Notes under the pieces: model-generated
What the model was told of the DNA's origin: nothing
Seen by the model: only the letters and a program-made list of their open reading frames with translations
Database searches by the model: none
Position numbers and translations under genes: made by a program
NCBI GenBank assembly: GCA_938083085.1
Contig: CALLKX010000039.1
Coordinates: forward strand, 1-64,000
Length of the DNA: 64,000 bases
DNA from: an uncultured bacterium
GTDB lineage: Bacteria > Planctomycetota > UBA1135 > GCA-002686595
Reading direction: 5' to 3'
Shown: positions 52,238 through 61,418 of the stretch, piece by piece
Layout of the letters: each line of letters starts with the position of its first letter
Numbering within the stretch: the first letter of the stretch is position 1

Positions 52238-52377
52238 CGTGGGCAGAGTGTAGTGCGACCGCACGAGAAGGTGCGGACCGTCCCGCCAGCCTTTGGATTC
52301 CTCATCTGCGTGCTTATAGTGGGGCCAGACGGGGGTACGCACGCCCCCTCCCCACCGCACCCCAACAGGACGCTGCC

Positions 52378-54606
52378 ATGCGCACACTGCTCAGCCAGTT
52401 CTGCGAGGCCTTCGACGCCACGGTCCGACCCCTCCTCACGCCCATCAGCGAGGCCAACGCCGCGCTGAATGAAGCGGAGGGAGATCTCGGTATCCCCGAG
52501 GTACGAGCCGACCTCCTCGACCTTCAACACCGCATCCAGGGACTCGTCGACAAGGTCGCCGAGCAGCAGGCTTATGTCCTGCTCTTCGGACCGCTGAAGA
52601 GTGGCAAGTCCACGCTGATGAACGCCCTGGCGGGCACCTATGTCAGCGAGGTCTCCAGCCTGCCGGCCTACCCGTGCATGGTGTATCTCTCCCATGCCGA
52701 AGAGCGCGTGTTCTACGTCTCGCGCTACAGCGGCGAGATGGAACGCTTCACCGACCCCGCGGCCCTCTACGGGCACGTGAACGGCGCCCATGAGGAGCTC
52801 GCCTCGAAGCTGCGTGCCTCCGAGGCGGCGGAGATCGAGTTCGACCCCTCGCGTCACTTCCAGGACGCGATCCGGAAGGTCGATGTGCGGCTGCCCGCGG
52901 GCGACCTCGCTCAGTCCGGCGCTGTCCTCGTCGACACCCCCGGCCTCTACAGCCGGATGAAGTTTGGCTACGACCGCATGACCAAGGAGTTCCGCGACTC
53001 CGCGTCCTGCGCCATCTTCGTGGTGAAGTCCGACAACCTGTTCCTTGAGCAGGTCTTCGAGGAGTTCGAGGACCTGCTCGAGCTCTTCAGCCGGATCTTC
53101 CTGGTCGTCAACCTCGACACCACGAAGAGCGACCTCTCCCCCGATGGGAGCCTGGTGCCCAGCCTCGAGCAGGAAGACCCGCTCCGGATCATCGACGCCT
53201 TCGAGAACCTCGCGATGAGCGCGCCCCTGAAGCGCGCCGCCGACGACGGTCGACTGAAGATCTACCCGGTGGACCTCCTCAGCGCCGCGAGCCACCGGCT
53301 GAGCGAGCCGGCCGAGGAAACCCCGGAGGTCCCCGTCCGAGGTCAGGCGAACTTCGATGCGTTCCTCGAGGACCTGACCGATTACCTCAACAGCACGGAC
53401 TACCTCGTGGCGTTCCTCGGGGACAGCCTCAGGCGCGCCTCGTGCCTCCTCGGGGATCTCGAGGGCGTTTGCAGCCACGACTCCATCACCGCTCTGCGGG
53501 AGCACGCGGACGCGCTCGACGCCCAGCGCCAGGACCAACAGCGACGCCGCCACGCCGTCCACCGGCTCCGCGCTTTCGACTGGCGAAGCGCCTTCCAGGA
53601 GCTCGACGAGAAGCTCGCCCCCTCGATCCGTGAGCGGGCGGCCGTGGCCAGCAAGGCCACGGAGAAGGAGCTCGATCGCCTTGTGAACCAGTGGTTCCTC
53701 TCCGACGCCAGCTTCGAGTCGCTGATCCACGATGACCTGATCCCCAGGCTCGCAGGCTTCGAGGCCGAGCTGACAGGCTTTGTCGCCGAGACTCTCGAGG
53801 AGGAGGTCCAGCCCGGAACCGCAGGGCTGCTGCTCCCGAGCAACATCGGCGCCGACCTTCACGCCGCGGACATCGACCTCGGCGAGCTCGGTCTCGAGTC
53901 CCTGGGCGCCATGAGCAAGGACTCAGCCCTCGGTCACGTCACGGCGCCCGTGGCCCTGAAGCGCGTCCCGGTCAAGCGAAGCGTGCTCGACTGGCTCCTC
54001 TTTCGGTCTCAGGCCCGTTGCCGTGAACGCCTCTTCGGTAGCGAGACCAACCCCGCCGCCCGGATCCCAGTGGACCGCAAGACGCGCCGCCTCGGTGAAG
54101 ACGGCCGGCGGACGATCCTGCGCGAACTCGACCTCTTCAAGAGTCGCTTCTTCGTGGAGACGATCCAGCGCGCCCATCGCCACCTCGTGTCGCGCTACGC
54201 CGACTTCGCCGTGGACGCCATGGCGGAGCGGCTCGAGGCGCGCGAGGAGACCATCGGGCTCCGCCTGCAGGACCTCGTGGACTCGCTCATGCAGCGGCGC
54301 AAGGTGCTCAGTCACATCGCCTCGCTCCAGGCCCGCGCAGGCGAGGTCCGCGGCGGAGTCGACGAGTTGACTGCCGCCTACGGGCAGACCGAGCCCGAGA
54401 GGCTCATCCAGCCCGTTCCCTCCGGCGGCCTCCCGACCGCTCCGCAGATCGACGGCGGGATCACGACGATCCCGGCGCCCGCCGCCCTCAACGCGGCCGC
54501 CCAAGCCACCGAGGCCGCGCCCTTTGCCCCCGGGCTGATCGAGATCCCTCCGGCGCCGATGCCAGAGGATGACCGGGTCGGAGAAGACGAGCTCTCCGCG
54601 AGCTAA
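52378..54606 (+). CDS. Dynamin-like GTPase
   Basis: 742 residues. GTPase motifs: G1 GPLKSGKST near 71-79, G2 region with a Pro/Tyr-rich loop (SSLPAYPCMVYLS), G3 LVDTPGLYSRM near 184-194, G4 NLDTTKSDL near 241. The remainder is long helical segments of the stalk type (RLVNQWFLSDASFESLIHDD, LVDSLMQRRKVLSHIASLQA), then a Pro/Ala-rich tail. Overall like bacterial dynamin-like proteins, which remodel or tether membranes. No clear TM segment. Convergent with a membrane P-loop ATPase at 55053; divergent from rpiB. Confidence 0.88.
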   Translation: MRTLLSQFCEAFDATVRPLLTPISEANAALNEAEGDLGIPEVRADLLDLQHRIQGLVDKVAEQQAYVLLFGPLKSGKSTLMNALAGTYVSEVSSLPAYPCMVYLSHAEERVFYVSRYSGEMERFTDPAALYGHVNGAHEELASKLRASEAAEIEFDPSRHFQDAIRKVDVRLPAGDLAQSGAVLVDTPGLYSRMKFGYDRMTKEFRDSASCAIFVVKSDNLFLEQVFEEFEDLLELFSRIFLVVNLDTTKSDLSPDGSLVPSLEQEDPLRIIDAFENLAMSAPLKRAADDGRLKIYPVDLLSAASHRLSEPAEETPEVPVRGQANFDAFLEDLTDYLNSTDYLVAFLGDSLRRASCLLGDLEGVCSHDSITALREHADALDAQRQDQQRRRHAVHRLRAFDWRSAFQELDEKLAPSIRERAAVASKATEKELDRLVNQWFLSDASFESLIHDDLIPRLAGFEAELTGFVAETLEEEVQPGTAGLLLPSNIGADLHAADIDLGELGLESLGAMSKDSALGHVTAPVALKRVPVKRSVLDWLLFRSQARCRERLFGSETNPAARIPVDRKTRRLGEDGRRTILRELDLFKSRFFVETIQRAHRHLVSRYADFAVDAMAERLEAREETIGLRLQDLVDSLMQRRKVLSHIASLQARAGEVRGGVDELTAAYGQTEPERLIQPVPSGGLPTAPQIDGGITTIPAPAALNAAAQATEAAPFAPGLIEIPPAPMPEDDRVGEDELSAS

Positions 54607-54753
54607 CCCGCTCGCGATCAGGCCACAGCGGCGGGGCTCCAGAACCCCTGCACCGCTTCACGCTGCGGCGGCTGTCCACCAAGGGCGGTCGCCGCAGCTC
54701 GTTCAGGACCCCGTCCTGATCGCAGCTCCCCGGAGAGCCTCGGAGAGACTCTG

Positions 54754-54775
54754 CGCCAGGCCCTTGCCTCTGGCG
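54754..54775. terminator. Possible hairpin terminator
   Basis: CGCCAG (54754-54759) pairs with CTGGCG (54770-54775), with further inner pairs possible. Between the dynamin stop and the convergent small membrane gene. Weak: short stem, no T-run. Confidence 0.35.
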
Positions 54776-54793
54776 TAGCGTTGGGATCCCGCT

Positions 54794-54970
54794 CTACAGG
54801 GAGGGAGTTCCGCCGGTGACGAAGACCGGCGGGCCCACCGTCTCTGGCTCAGGCGCCTCATCAGCGCGCTGCAGAGTGACCGCGATCACCGTGATCACCA
54901 GGGCGGTGATGGCCACGAGGAGCACGCTCAAGAGCGTGCGGTGACGGAGGGCGGGTAGGAGGGAGCGCAT
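54794..54970 (-). CDS. Small single-pass membrane protein
   Basis: 58 residues from ATG 54970: short basic N-terminus (MRSLLPALRHRT), one strong TM segment about residues 13-34 (LLSVLLVAITALVITVIAV), and an acidic/Pro tail (ADEAPEPETVGPP). An upstream GTG in frame (giving VSDTTDSAM) is an alternative start. Lies 82 bases downstream of the P-loop ATPase stop on the same strand and may be its small partner. No family recognised. Confidence 0.5.
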   Translation of the reverse strand: MRSLLPALRHRTLLSVLLVAITALVITVIAVTLQRADEAPEPETVGPPVFVTGGTPSL

Positions 54971-55052
54971 GGCTGAGTCGGTAGTGTCGGACACGGCACA
55001 GGCTTCCGACTCAAAAACCGCGAGAAGTGCCTCTCCAGGGGATGCCCTGCCC

Positions 55053-56561
55053 TCAGTTGAGAACTCGCCGGAGGCCGCGAGCACGATCCAGCCAACTGGC
55101 GCGCAGGAGGTCGAACCGACGCCGCGGCACCCGCCACTCCGGGCTCTCCAAGTCGAGCCCATCGGCGAGGTCTCGCGCGTGCTCCGCCAGCACCGCCCCC
55201 AGGAAGCCAAACGCAAGGCGCGGCGTCCCGAGCTCCGCCAAGGTTCCACGAAGCTCGTCCTCGGTAATCTCGGCGTCGAAGTAGTCGCGAAGGCTGGACC
55301 CCGGGGAGCCGACGTCCGCGCCGCCGTCGCGCACCGCCACCAAACGCTGGGTCGCCACCTGAGCGAGCTCCTGCCCGGTCCAGCGCAGCTCAGGGATCGT
55401 GTTCGCCTTGTCGAGCCGCATGTTCTTCAGCTCCTCCGGGGACGCACCGAGGTAGAGCCTGCTGAGCTCGATGGGAAGGAACAGCTTCAGGGCGAGCCCC
55501 TCGAACTGGAGGAGCCGGTGCTCCAGCAGCGGCTCGACGAACGGGCGCATGAGATCAGCCCGACCCGAGAGCATGGTGGCCTCGTCCACGCGGTCCATCA
55601 GCACGTAGAAGCTGTCCTTGCCGAGCCCCCGCAGGATCGCGATGAAGCGCTGCAAGAGAACGAGGCGTGAACCGACCGAGCTGCCGTCCGGCAGAGCGAG
55701 GTCCCGCCGGGTGCTCGGGGGCACGAGCTGCAGCAGACGCGCGAGGGGCTCGGGGTCCCTGGGAACGACGCGGATCGCGCGGATCGCCACGCTCGCGCGG
55801 CCACGGAGCCAGAAGCGCCGACCTGCGACCCACACGCCAGCCACGCCCAGCAGCGCGAACCCCAGCGCGGTCTGAATGTCGGCCGACGGTCGAGGGATCG
55901 CGCCCAGCTCGAGCGGTAGATCGAAGTGCGCGTCGACAAGGAAGAGCACGCCGATGAGCGTCAAGACCAGGATCACCGCGCGCCGCGCGAAGGCCAACGG
56001 CCGGCGCGCCCGGATGGCGCGTCGCAGGGCGCCGTGCAGCTCAATACCGGAGAGCTCATCGCTCCTTGAGAACAGCGCTGCGAGGGCCAACAGGGTCGCC
56101 TTCTGCTTGGGTACCAGCCCGCGTGCTCCGGGGTGGGCGCCGTCCACGATCTCGTGACTGAGCCGAGACACACCCAGGCTCAAGATCGCGTCCAAGTGAT
56201 CCGCGAGCCCAAAGCGCTCCACCACTCGCCGCGGCGTCTTCGCCCCGTGGGGCGGCAACCGATCGGCCTTGCGCGCCTCGTTCAGGAAGGCGTCGAACTC
56301 CGTGTACTCCACGACAAAGGCCCCCGAGTCGTCTCCCTCCAGTCGCCTGCGCATGGCCAGCCGGAGCCCGCTCTTGCCGCTGCCCTTCTCGCCGAAGACC
56401 ACACCTGGCCCCGGCATCCGCGGATCTCCGAAGAGCCGGTCAAAGGACGAGTGCACGGCCTCCGCCGGAACCCTGGGGAGGACCGGGTCCTTGTCGGCGT
56501 CCTGCTGGACAAACGGGTCCTCTTCGAGGCCCCAGTGGCGGCGCCAGGTCTGCGTGAACAT
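55053..56561 (-). CDS. Membrane-inserted P-loop ATPase with ExeA-like N-terminus
   Basis: 502 residues. Begins with RRHWGLEEDPFVQQDADKDP, like the FGLxxxPF opening of ExeA-type AAA ATPases. Walker A GEKGSGKS at 57-64; a Walker B-like FYVLMDRVDEATML near 315-328. Two TM segments about 190-210 and 232-250 are inserted between them, as in KAP-type P-loop proteins. The C-terminal third is helical (DYFDAEITEDELRGTLAEL). Function unknown; NTP-dependent membrane role likely. Convergent with the dynamin-like gene, small TM gene following on the same strand. Confidence 0.78.
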   Translation of the reverse strand: MFTQTWRRHWGLEEDPFVQQDADKDPVLPRVPAEAVHSSFDRLFGDPRMPGPGVVFGEKGSGKSGLRLAMRRRLEGDDSGAFVVEYTEFDAFLNEARKADRLPPHGAKTPRRVVERFGLADHLDAILSLGVSRLSHEIVDGAHPGARGLVPKQKATLLALAALFSRSDELSGIELHGALRRAIRARRPLAFARRAVILVLTLIGVLFLVDAHFDLPLELGAIPRPSADIQTALGFALLGVAGVWVAGRRFWLRGRASVAIRAIRVVPRDPEPLARLLQLVPPSTRRDLALPDGSSVGSRLVLLQRFIAILRGLGKDSFYVLMDRVDEATMLSGRADLMRPFVEPLLEHRLLQFEGLALKLFLPIELSRLYLGASPEELKNMRLDKANTIPELRWTGQELAQVATQRLVAVRDGGADVGSPGSSLRDYFDAEITEDELRGTLAELGTPRLAFGFLGAVLAEHARDLADGLDLESPEWRVPRRRFDLLRASWLDRARGLRRVLN

Positions 56562-56687
56562 GAGCGGAGCGGAGGTCCGGGGTTGGAAGCGGAAGGGGTC
56601 CGGACCCGAAGATCATAGGACCGGTCTCGAGCCTGCTCCCGTGGGCGCCCCGGGGAATCGAGAGGGAGGTGTAGGTCTCGGCGCCGC

Positions 56688-57530
56688 TCAGAGAGCCCCA
56701 ATGGCGGGGATGGCGGCCCCGAGCAGGCGCGCGAAGTCACCCGCGATCTGCCTGCCAGCCTCCACCACCTCCTCGTGATGGAGCGGCGCGACGGCGATCC
56801 CGGCCGCTGGGTTCGTGATGCACGACACTGCTCCGACCCGCAGCCCGGCACCCGCCGCCGCCTTGGCCTCAAGGACGGTGCTCATGCCCACCGCCTGCGC
56901 TCCCACTCGATCGAGCATCCGAATCTCCGCGGCGGTCTCGTAGGTTGGCCCCGCCAGTCCGGCGTAGACGCCCTCGCGGAGGTCGATGCCCTGGGCCTCC
57001 CCTGCCGCCGACAGGGCACGCCCCACCGCCTCGTCATACACCCGCGCCTGGCGGCCTCGCCCATCGATCGGCGGCACGACCCCCTGCATGTTGAGGTGAT
57101 CGCGAATTCGCATCAGGCAAGGCACCGGCCAGCCAGGGGCCAGCCCACCGGCCGCGTTGGTCAGCAGAACGGAACGGACGCCGAGCGCCGGGAGCGCCCT
57201 CACCGCCCGCGTGACCACCTCGGCGCAGTGGCCCTCATAGAGGTGGACGCGCCCCTGCTGGCAGAGGACCTGAACGCCACTGACCACGCCGGCCACGAAG
57301 CGCCCGGCGTGGCCGGGCACGGTGCTCGAAGGCATGGACGGGAGCGCCTCGAAGGGCACCGCGACGGCGCCCTCCAGGCCATCGGCGAAGGCCCCGAGCC
57401 CGGAGCCCAGGACCAGCGCAAGGCGGGGCTGAGCCGCGCCGGCGTCCTCGAGCGCCCCGGCCAACTCCGCGGCGAGCGCCGCTGCGAGGGCCTCCGGGCG
57501 GCCCGGGTCCACGGCGAGCCCGTCGTTCAC
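56688..57530 (-). CDS. Purine-nucleoside phosphorylase (trimeric type)
   Basis: 280 residues. Start GTG 57530 overlaps the nupC stop (GTGA). Cleaves purine (deoxy)nucleosides with phosphate to base and (deoxy)ribose 1-phosphate. Motifs: VLGSGLGAFAD near 37-47, VPGHAGRFVAG, QGRVHLYEGH, LTNAAGGLAPGW, MQGVVPPIDGRG, YAGLAGPTYETAAEIRML and VGMSTVLEAKAA. Last gene of the salvage operon. The loop MQG in place of MTG near the base site may alter base preference. Confidence 0.94.
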   Translation of the reverse strand: MNDGLAVDPGRPEALAAALAAELAGALEDAGAAQPRLALVLGSGLGAFADGLEGAVAVPFEALPSMPSSTVPGHAGRFVAGVVSGVQVLCQQGRVHLYEGHCAEVVTRAVRALPALGVRSVLLTNAAGGLAPGWPVPCLMRIRDHLNMQGVVPPIDGRGRQARVYDEAVGRALSAAGEAQGIDLREGVYAGLAGPTYETAAEIRMLDRVGAQAVGMSTVLEAKAAAGAGLRVGAVSCITNPAAGIAVAPLHHEEVVEAGRQIAGDFARLLGAAIPAIGAL

Positions 57531-58840
57531 AGGAACATCCCCGCGATGGTCGCGGTCATCCAGGATGCCATCGCGCCGCCAAGCATGGCGCGCAGCGCGA
57601 GCTGGCTGAGGTCCTTGCGTCGCCCCTCCGCGAGGGACCCGATGCCGCCGATCTGGATGCCCACCGAGGCGAAGTTGGCGAACCCACACAGGGCATAGGC
57701 GGCCATGGTGTAGCTGCGGTTCGAGATCTCTCCCTGGAGCGCCTGCATGTCGCTGAAGGCGATGAACTCGTTCACCGCCACCTTGGTGCCCAGGAGGCTC
57801 CCGAAGGCGATGCAGTCCCCCCACTCGATCCCCATCATCCACGCCACGGGCGCGAAGATGTAGCCGAAGATCCGCTGGAGCGTCATGGGCTCCTCGAGGC
57901 CGAGGGGCAGCAGCCCCAGGCCAGCGTTGATGAGGCCGACGATCGCGACGAACGCCACGAGCATCGCTACCACGTTGAGGTACAGCTTGAGGCCGTCACT
58001 CGTCCCCGTCGCGGCAGCGTCCAGCACGTTGGTGGGCTGGTCATCTTCAACCTCGACCTGCTCCGCCCCGCCAGCCGTCAGCGGCGTCTCGGTCTCGGGG
58101 ACCATGATCTTCGCGAGCACGAAGGCGGCGGGAGCGGACATGAAGCTCGCCGCGAGGAGGTGTCCGGCGAACTCCTCGCCCAGCAGCCCGATGTAGACGG
58201 CGAGCACCGACCCGGCGATGGTCGCAAAACCTCCGGTCATCAGCGCCATGAGCTCCGAGCGCGTCATCTTCGAGATGTACGGCCTCACCACGAGCGGCGC
58301 CTCGGTCTGGCCGACGAACACGTTGGCGGCCATGGCGAGGGACTCCGCCCCGGAGACTCGGAGGGTGTAGCGCATCGCGTTCGCCAGCAACCGGACGAAG
58401 AACTGCACGACCCCCAGGTGGTAGAGGATCGCCATCAACGCCGAGAAGTAGATGATCGTCGTGAGCGCGCCGAAGGCGAAGGACACCGGCGCGGCGTAGG
58501 CGACTGACTCCGTCGGCAGGTGCCCGGGGAAGTCCGAGAAGACCTGGATCGAGCTCGGGCCCTGGGCGTCCGAGAGGTCGACGCCGAAGCCGGTCAGGAT
58601 CGGTCCAAAGACCATCCGGGCGCCCTCCTGTCCGAAGCTCAGGACCGAGGTCGCGAAGATCGAGAGCTTGTCGAGCACGGCGCGGCCGAACCCGGTCTTG
58701 AGGATCAGCAGCGCGAGGCCAATCTGAAGACCGATGCCTCCCAGCACGACTCGCAGGTTCACCCGCCGACGGTCGGAGGAGAGGGCCCAGGCCACGGCGC
58801 AGAAGAAGGCGAGGCCGAGCAGAGCGCGAAGGATGGTCAT
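57527..58840 (-). CDS. nupC: NupC-family concentrative nucleoside transporter
   Basis: 437 residues from ATG 58840, which overlaps the deoA stop (ATGA). H+ or Na+ coupled nucleoside uptake at the inner membrane. NupC marks: ANVFVGQTEAPLVVRPYI near 177-194, MTRSELMALMTGGFATIAGS near 197-216, FMSAPAAFVLAKIMVPETE, the acidic loop EQVEVEDDQPTN, NEFIAFSDMQAL, and ALCGFANFASVGIQIGGIG near the end. About ten TM segments. It supplies the substrates for the neighbouring phosphorylases. Confidence 0.95.
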   Translation of the reverse strand: MTILRALLGLAFFCAVAWALSSDRRRVNLRVVLGGIGLQIGLALLILKTGFGRAVLDKLSIFATSVLSFGQEGARMVFGPILTGFGVDLSDAQGPSSIQVFSDFPGHLPTESVAYAAPVSFAFGALTTIIYFSALMAILYHLGVVQFFVRLLANAMRYTLRVSGAESLAMAANVFVGQTEAPLVVRPYISKMTRSELMALMTGGFATIAGSVLAVYIGLLGEEFAGHLLAASFMSAPAAFVLAKIMVPETETPLTAGGAEQVEVEDDQPTNVLDAAATGTSDGLKLYLNVVAMLVAFVAIVGLINAGLGLLPLGLEEPMTLQRIFGYIFAPVAWMMGIEWGDCIAFGSLLGTKVAVNEFIAFSDMQALQGEISNRSYTMAAYALCGFANFASVGIQIGGIGSLAEGRRKDLSQLALRAMLGGAMASWMTATIAGMFL

Positions 58841-60165
58841 GGGCTGGTCGTGGGCCGGGGGAGCACGCGCTCCAGGACGAGCGGTTGGGGGGAGATCGCT
58901 TCTGGCTCGAGGGAGATCCCCCGGCCGAGCAGGCGCAGGCATTCCTCGAGACCGACGCCGGCGCGGTGGTGGATCGTCGCGATCGCTTCACCGGCCCGGA
59001 CCCGTTCACCGCGAAACTTGTGAGAGACGATACCGACCGCGTGGTCGATCTGATCCTCCGCATTGGTTCGCCCCCCGCCAAGGGCCGCCACCGCGAGCCC
59101 CACGTCACGGAGGTTGCGGAAGGTCAGGTACCCGTCTCGGGGGGCGGTCCACTCCGCGAGGTCGGGAGATTGCTCGAGCGGGGCCCGGGGATCCAGCGCC
59201 CCCTGGGCAGCGATCATGCGCTCGAACCGCTCCATGGCAGAGCCGTCCTGGAGCACCTTCGAGATCGCCCTGCGGCCCGCCTCCTCGTCAGGCGTGACCC
59301 CTGCAGCCGCCAGCAGATCGCCGCCAAAGAGGGTGACGAGCTCCACCAGATCGGCGGGCCCCTCTCCCTGCAGCACGGCGATGGACTCCTCGATCTCGAG
59401 CGTGTGCCCGATGCTCAGTCCCAGGGGCTGGCCCATCCGGGTGAGCCGGGCCGACGTGTGGACCCCGGCCGCCGTGGCGAGGTCGACCATCGTCTGGGCG
59501 ACCGCCCGCGCCTCCTCCTCCTCGACCAGGAACGATCCCGTGCCGACCTTCACGTCGAGGACGAGGGCGTGGATGTCCTCCGCCACCTTCTTGGAGACGA
59601 TCGAGCTGGAGATCAGGGGCAGGGACTCCACGAGCTCCACCCGGTCGCGCAGGGCGTAGAGCACCCGATCCGCCGGCGCGATCGACTCGGTCTGGGCACA
59701 GATCACGCACCCCGCGGCCTCGAGCACCCGGCGGATCTCCGCCTCGTCGAGGTCCGTCCGGACGCCAGGGATGGCCTCGAGCTTGTCGAGGGTGCCTCCC
59801 GTGTGACCGAGGCCTCGGCCAGAGATCATGGGGACGATGCAGCCGGCGGCGGCGAGGGCTGGAGCCAGCGGAAGGGAGACCTTGTCCCCCACGCCGCCCG
59901 TGGAGTGCTTGTCCACCCGGGGCTGCTCGAAGCCCGAGAGGTCCAGCACTTCGCCGGAGGCGACCATCCCCCGGGTCCAACCCTCGAGCTCGCCCATCTC
60001 CATCCCGTGGAAGAAGATGGATGACAGCAGGACCGCCTGCTCGGCCTCACCGATCCGGCCGAGGGCGACCTCCTTCAGGAACCAGTGGGCGTCCTCCTCC
60101 TTGAGCACGCCGCCGTCCCGCTTGGTGCGCAGGAGCTCCCGCAGCCGGAAGGGCGCGGCGCTCAA
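58837..60165 (-). CDS. deoA: Thymidine/pyrimidine-nucleoside phosphorylase
   Basis: 442 residues. Start TTG 60165, overlapping the deoB stop (TTGA). Cleaves thymidine or deoxyuridine with phosphate to base and deoxyribose 1-phosphate. Motifs: VDKHSTGGVGDKVSLPLAP near 83-101, the family signature SGRGLGHTGGTLDKLEAIPG near 114-133, YALRDRVELVESLPLISSSI near 169-188 and DVKVGTGSFLVE. Full length with the C-terminal domain. Product goes to DeoB. Confidence 0.95.
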   Translation of the reverse strand: MSAAPFRLRELLRTKRDGGVLKEEDAHWFLKEVALGRIGEAEQAVLLSSIFFHGMEMGELEGWTRGMVASGEVLDLSGFEQPRVDKHSTGGVGDKVSLPLAPALAAAGCIVPMISGRGLGHTGGTLDKLEAIPGVRTDLDEAEIRRVLEAAGCVICAQTESIAPADRVLYALRDRVELVESLPLISSSIVSKKVAEDIHALVLDVKVGTGSFLVEEEEARAVAQTMVDLATAAGVHTSARLTRMGQPLGLSIGHTLEIEESIAVLQGEGPADLVELVTLFGGDLLAAAGVTPDEEAGRRAISKVLQDGSAMERFERMIAAQGALDPRAPLEQSPDLAEWTAPRDGYLTFRNLRDVGLAVAALGGGRTNAEDQIDHAVGIVSHKFRGERVRAGEAIATIHHRAGVGLEECLRLLGRGISLEPEAISPQPLVLERVLPRPTTSP

Positions 60166-61418
60166 GCTTCACCCGCTCGCACAAGGATCTCCTCGAGGAA
60201 CGAGGAGCCGGCACCGTCGTGCGGGACGCCGAAGGCCTCGGCGATCGTAGCGCCGATGTCGGCGAAGGTCGTGCGGGTGCCGAGGGGCGTGCCGCGGCGG
60301 ACCCGATCTCCGTAGACCAGCAGCGGGACGAACTCACGGGTGTGGTCGGTGTGGTCGCCGTTGGTGGGGTCGTTCCCGTGATCGGCGGTGAGGATGAAGA
60401 GGTCATCGACTCGGCGCCCCCCCTCGATCTCTACCAGGGCGCGGTCGAAGGCCTCGATCGCGCCGCGATAGCCGACGGGGTCCCGCCGGTGCCCAAAGAG
60501 CATGTCGAAGTCCACGAGGTTCAGGAACACGAGCCCGCGGTCGAGGTCACGCACGAGGCTGCCCGTCTGGACCATGCCGTCGTCGTTGCCCTTGGTGTGG
60601 ACCGCCTGGGTCAGCCCGTGCCCCGCGAAGATGTCCTCGATCTTCCCGACCCCGACCACGGGGACGCCCGCGGCCTTGAGCCCGTCCAGCACCGTCGGCT
60701 TCGGGGGGATGAGGGAGAAGTCTCGGCGGTTGTAGGTGCGCTCGTAGCGGTTCGCGGCCCCGGGCGCCGCGTCCACGAAGGGGCGGGCGATGACCCGCGC
60801 GAGGCCCTGCTCCAGGGTGAGTTCCCGGGCCACCTCGCAGACCTCGAGCAGCCGGTCGAGCCCGAAGGAGCCCTCGTGCGCCGCGATCTGGAGGACGGAG
60901 TCGGCGCTCGTGTAGACGATGAGCTTGCCCGTCTCGACGTGCTCCGGCCCGTACTGCTCGATGACCGTGGTACCCGAAGCCGGCGCGTTACAGAGCCAGC
61001 CCGAGACGCCGGTTCGCTCGGCGATCGCGGCCAGGAGCTCCCCGTCGAAGCCGTCGGGGAAGGTCGGGAAGGCCTGGTCCAGCGGGACGCCCGCCATCTC
61101 CCAGTGCCCCGTGGTGGTGTCCTTGCCAGCGCTCGCCTCGCTCATCTTGCCGAAGGCGGCCTCCGGCGAATCAGTCGCCGGGAAGGCGTCGACGCCCTCG
61201 ATGTTCCCGAGCCCGAGCGCCCTGAGCCGCGGCGCGTCCGGCGCACCCGCCGCCTCGCAGATGTGATCGAGGGTGTGCGCGCCAGCGTCGCCGAAGTCGG
61301 GGGCGTCGGGCATCGCGCCGACGCCGAGCGAGTCGAGGACGAGGAGGAAGATCCGGCGCGGGGCGCGATCAGCCGCGTCCTCGCCCGGCCCAGCCGTCAA
61401 GGGGTCGCGGTGGCTCAC
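60162..61418 (-). CDS. deoB: Phosphopentomutase
   Basis: 418 residues from GTG 61418, which overlaps the stop of the small upstream gene (GTGA). Interconverts (deoxy)ribose 1- and 5-phosphate. Alkaline-phosphatase fold with two metals: FLLVLDSLGVGAMPDAPDFG near 23-42, KDTTTGHWEMAG (catalytic Thr), FLNLVDFDMLFGHRRDP, and DLFILTADHGNDPTNGDHTD near the end. Links the two phosphorylases to DeoC. Confidence 0.95.
   Translation of the reverse strand: MSHRDPLTAGPGEDAADRAPRRIFLLVLDSLGVGAMPDAPDFGDAGAHTLDHICEAAGAPDAPRLRALGLGNIEGVDAFPATDSPEAAFGKMSEASAGKDTTTGHWEMAGVPLDQAFPTFPDGFDGELLAAIAERTGVSGWLCNAPASGTTVIEQYGPEHVETGKLIVYTSADSVLQIAAHEGSFGLDRLLEVCEVARELTLEQGLARVIARPFVDAAPGAANRYERTYNRRDFSLIPPKPTVLDGLKAAGVPVVGVGKIEDIFAGHGLTQAVHTKGNDDGMVQTGSLVRDLDRGLVFLNLVDFDMLFGHRRDPVGYRGAIEAFDRALVEIEGGRRVDDLFILTADHGNDPTNGDHTDHTREFVPLLVYGDRVRRGTPLGTRTTFADIGATIAEAFGVPHDGAGSSFLEEILVRAGEA

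Noticed and set aside
52378..56561. GTPase and ATPase block as an anti-phage defence system
   Set aside because: No nuclease, reverse transcriptase, TIR or other effector domain and no mobile-element context.
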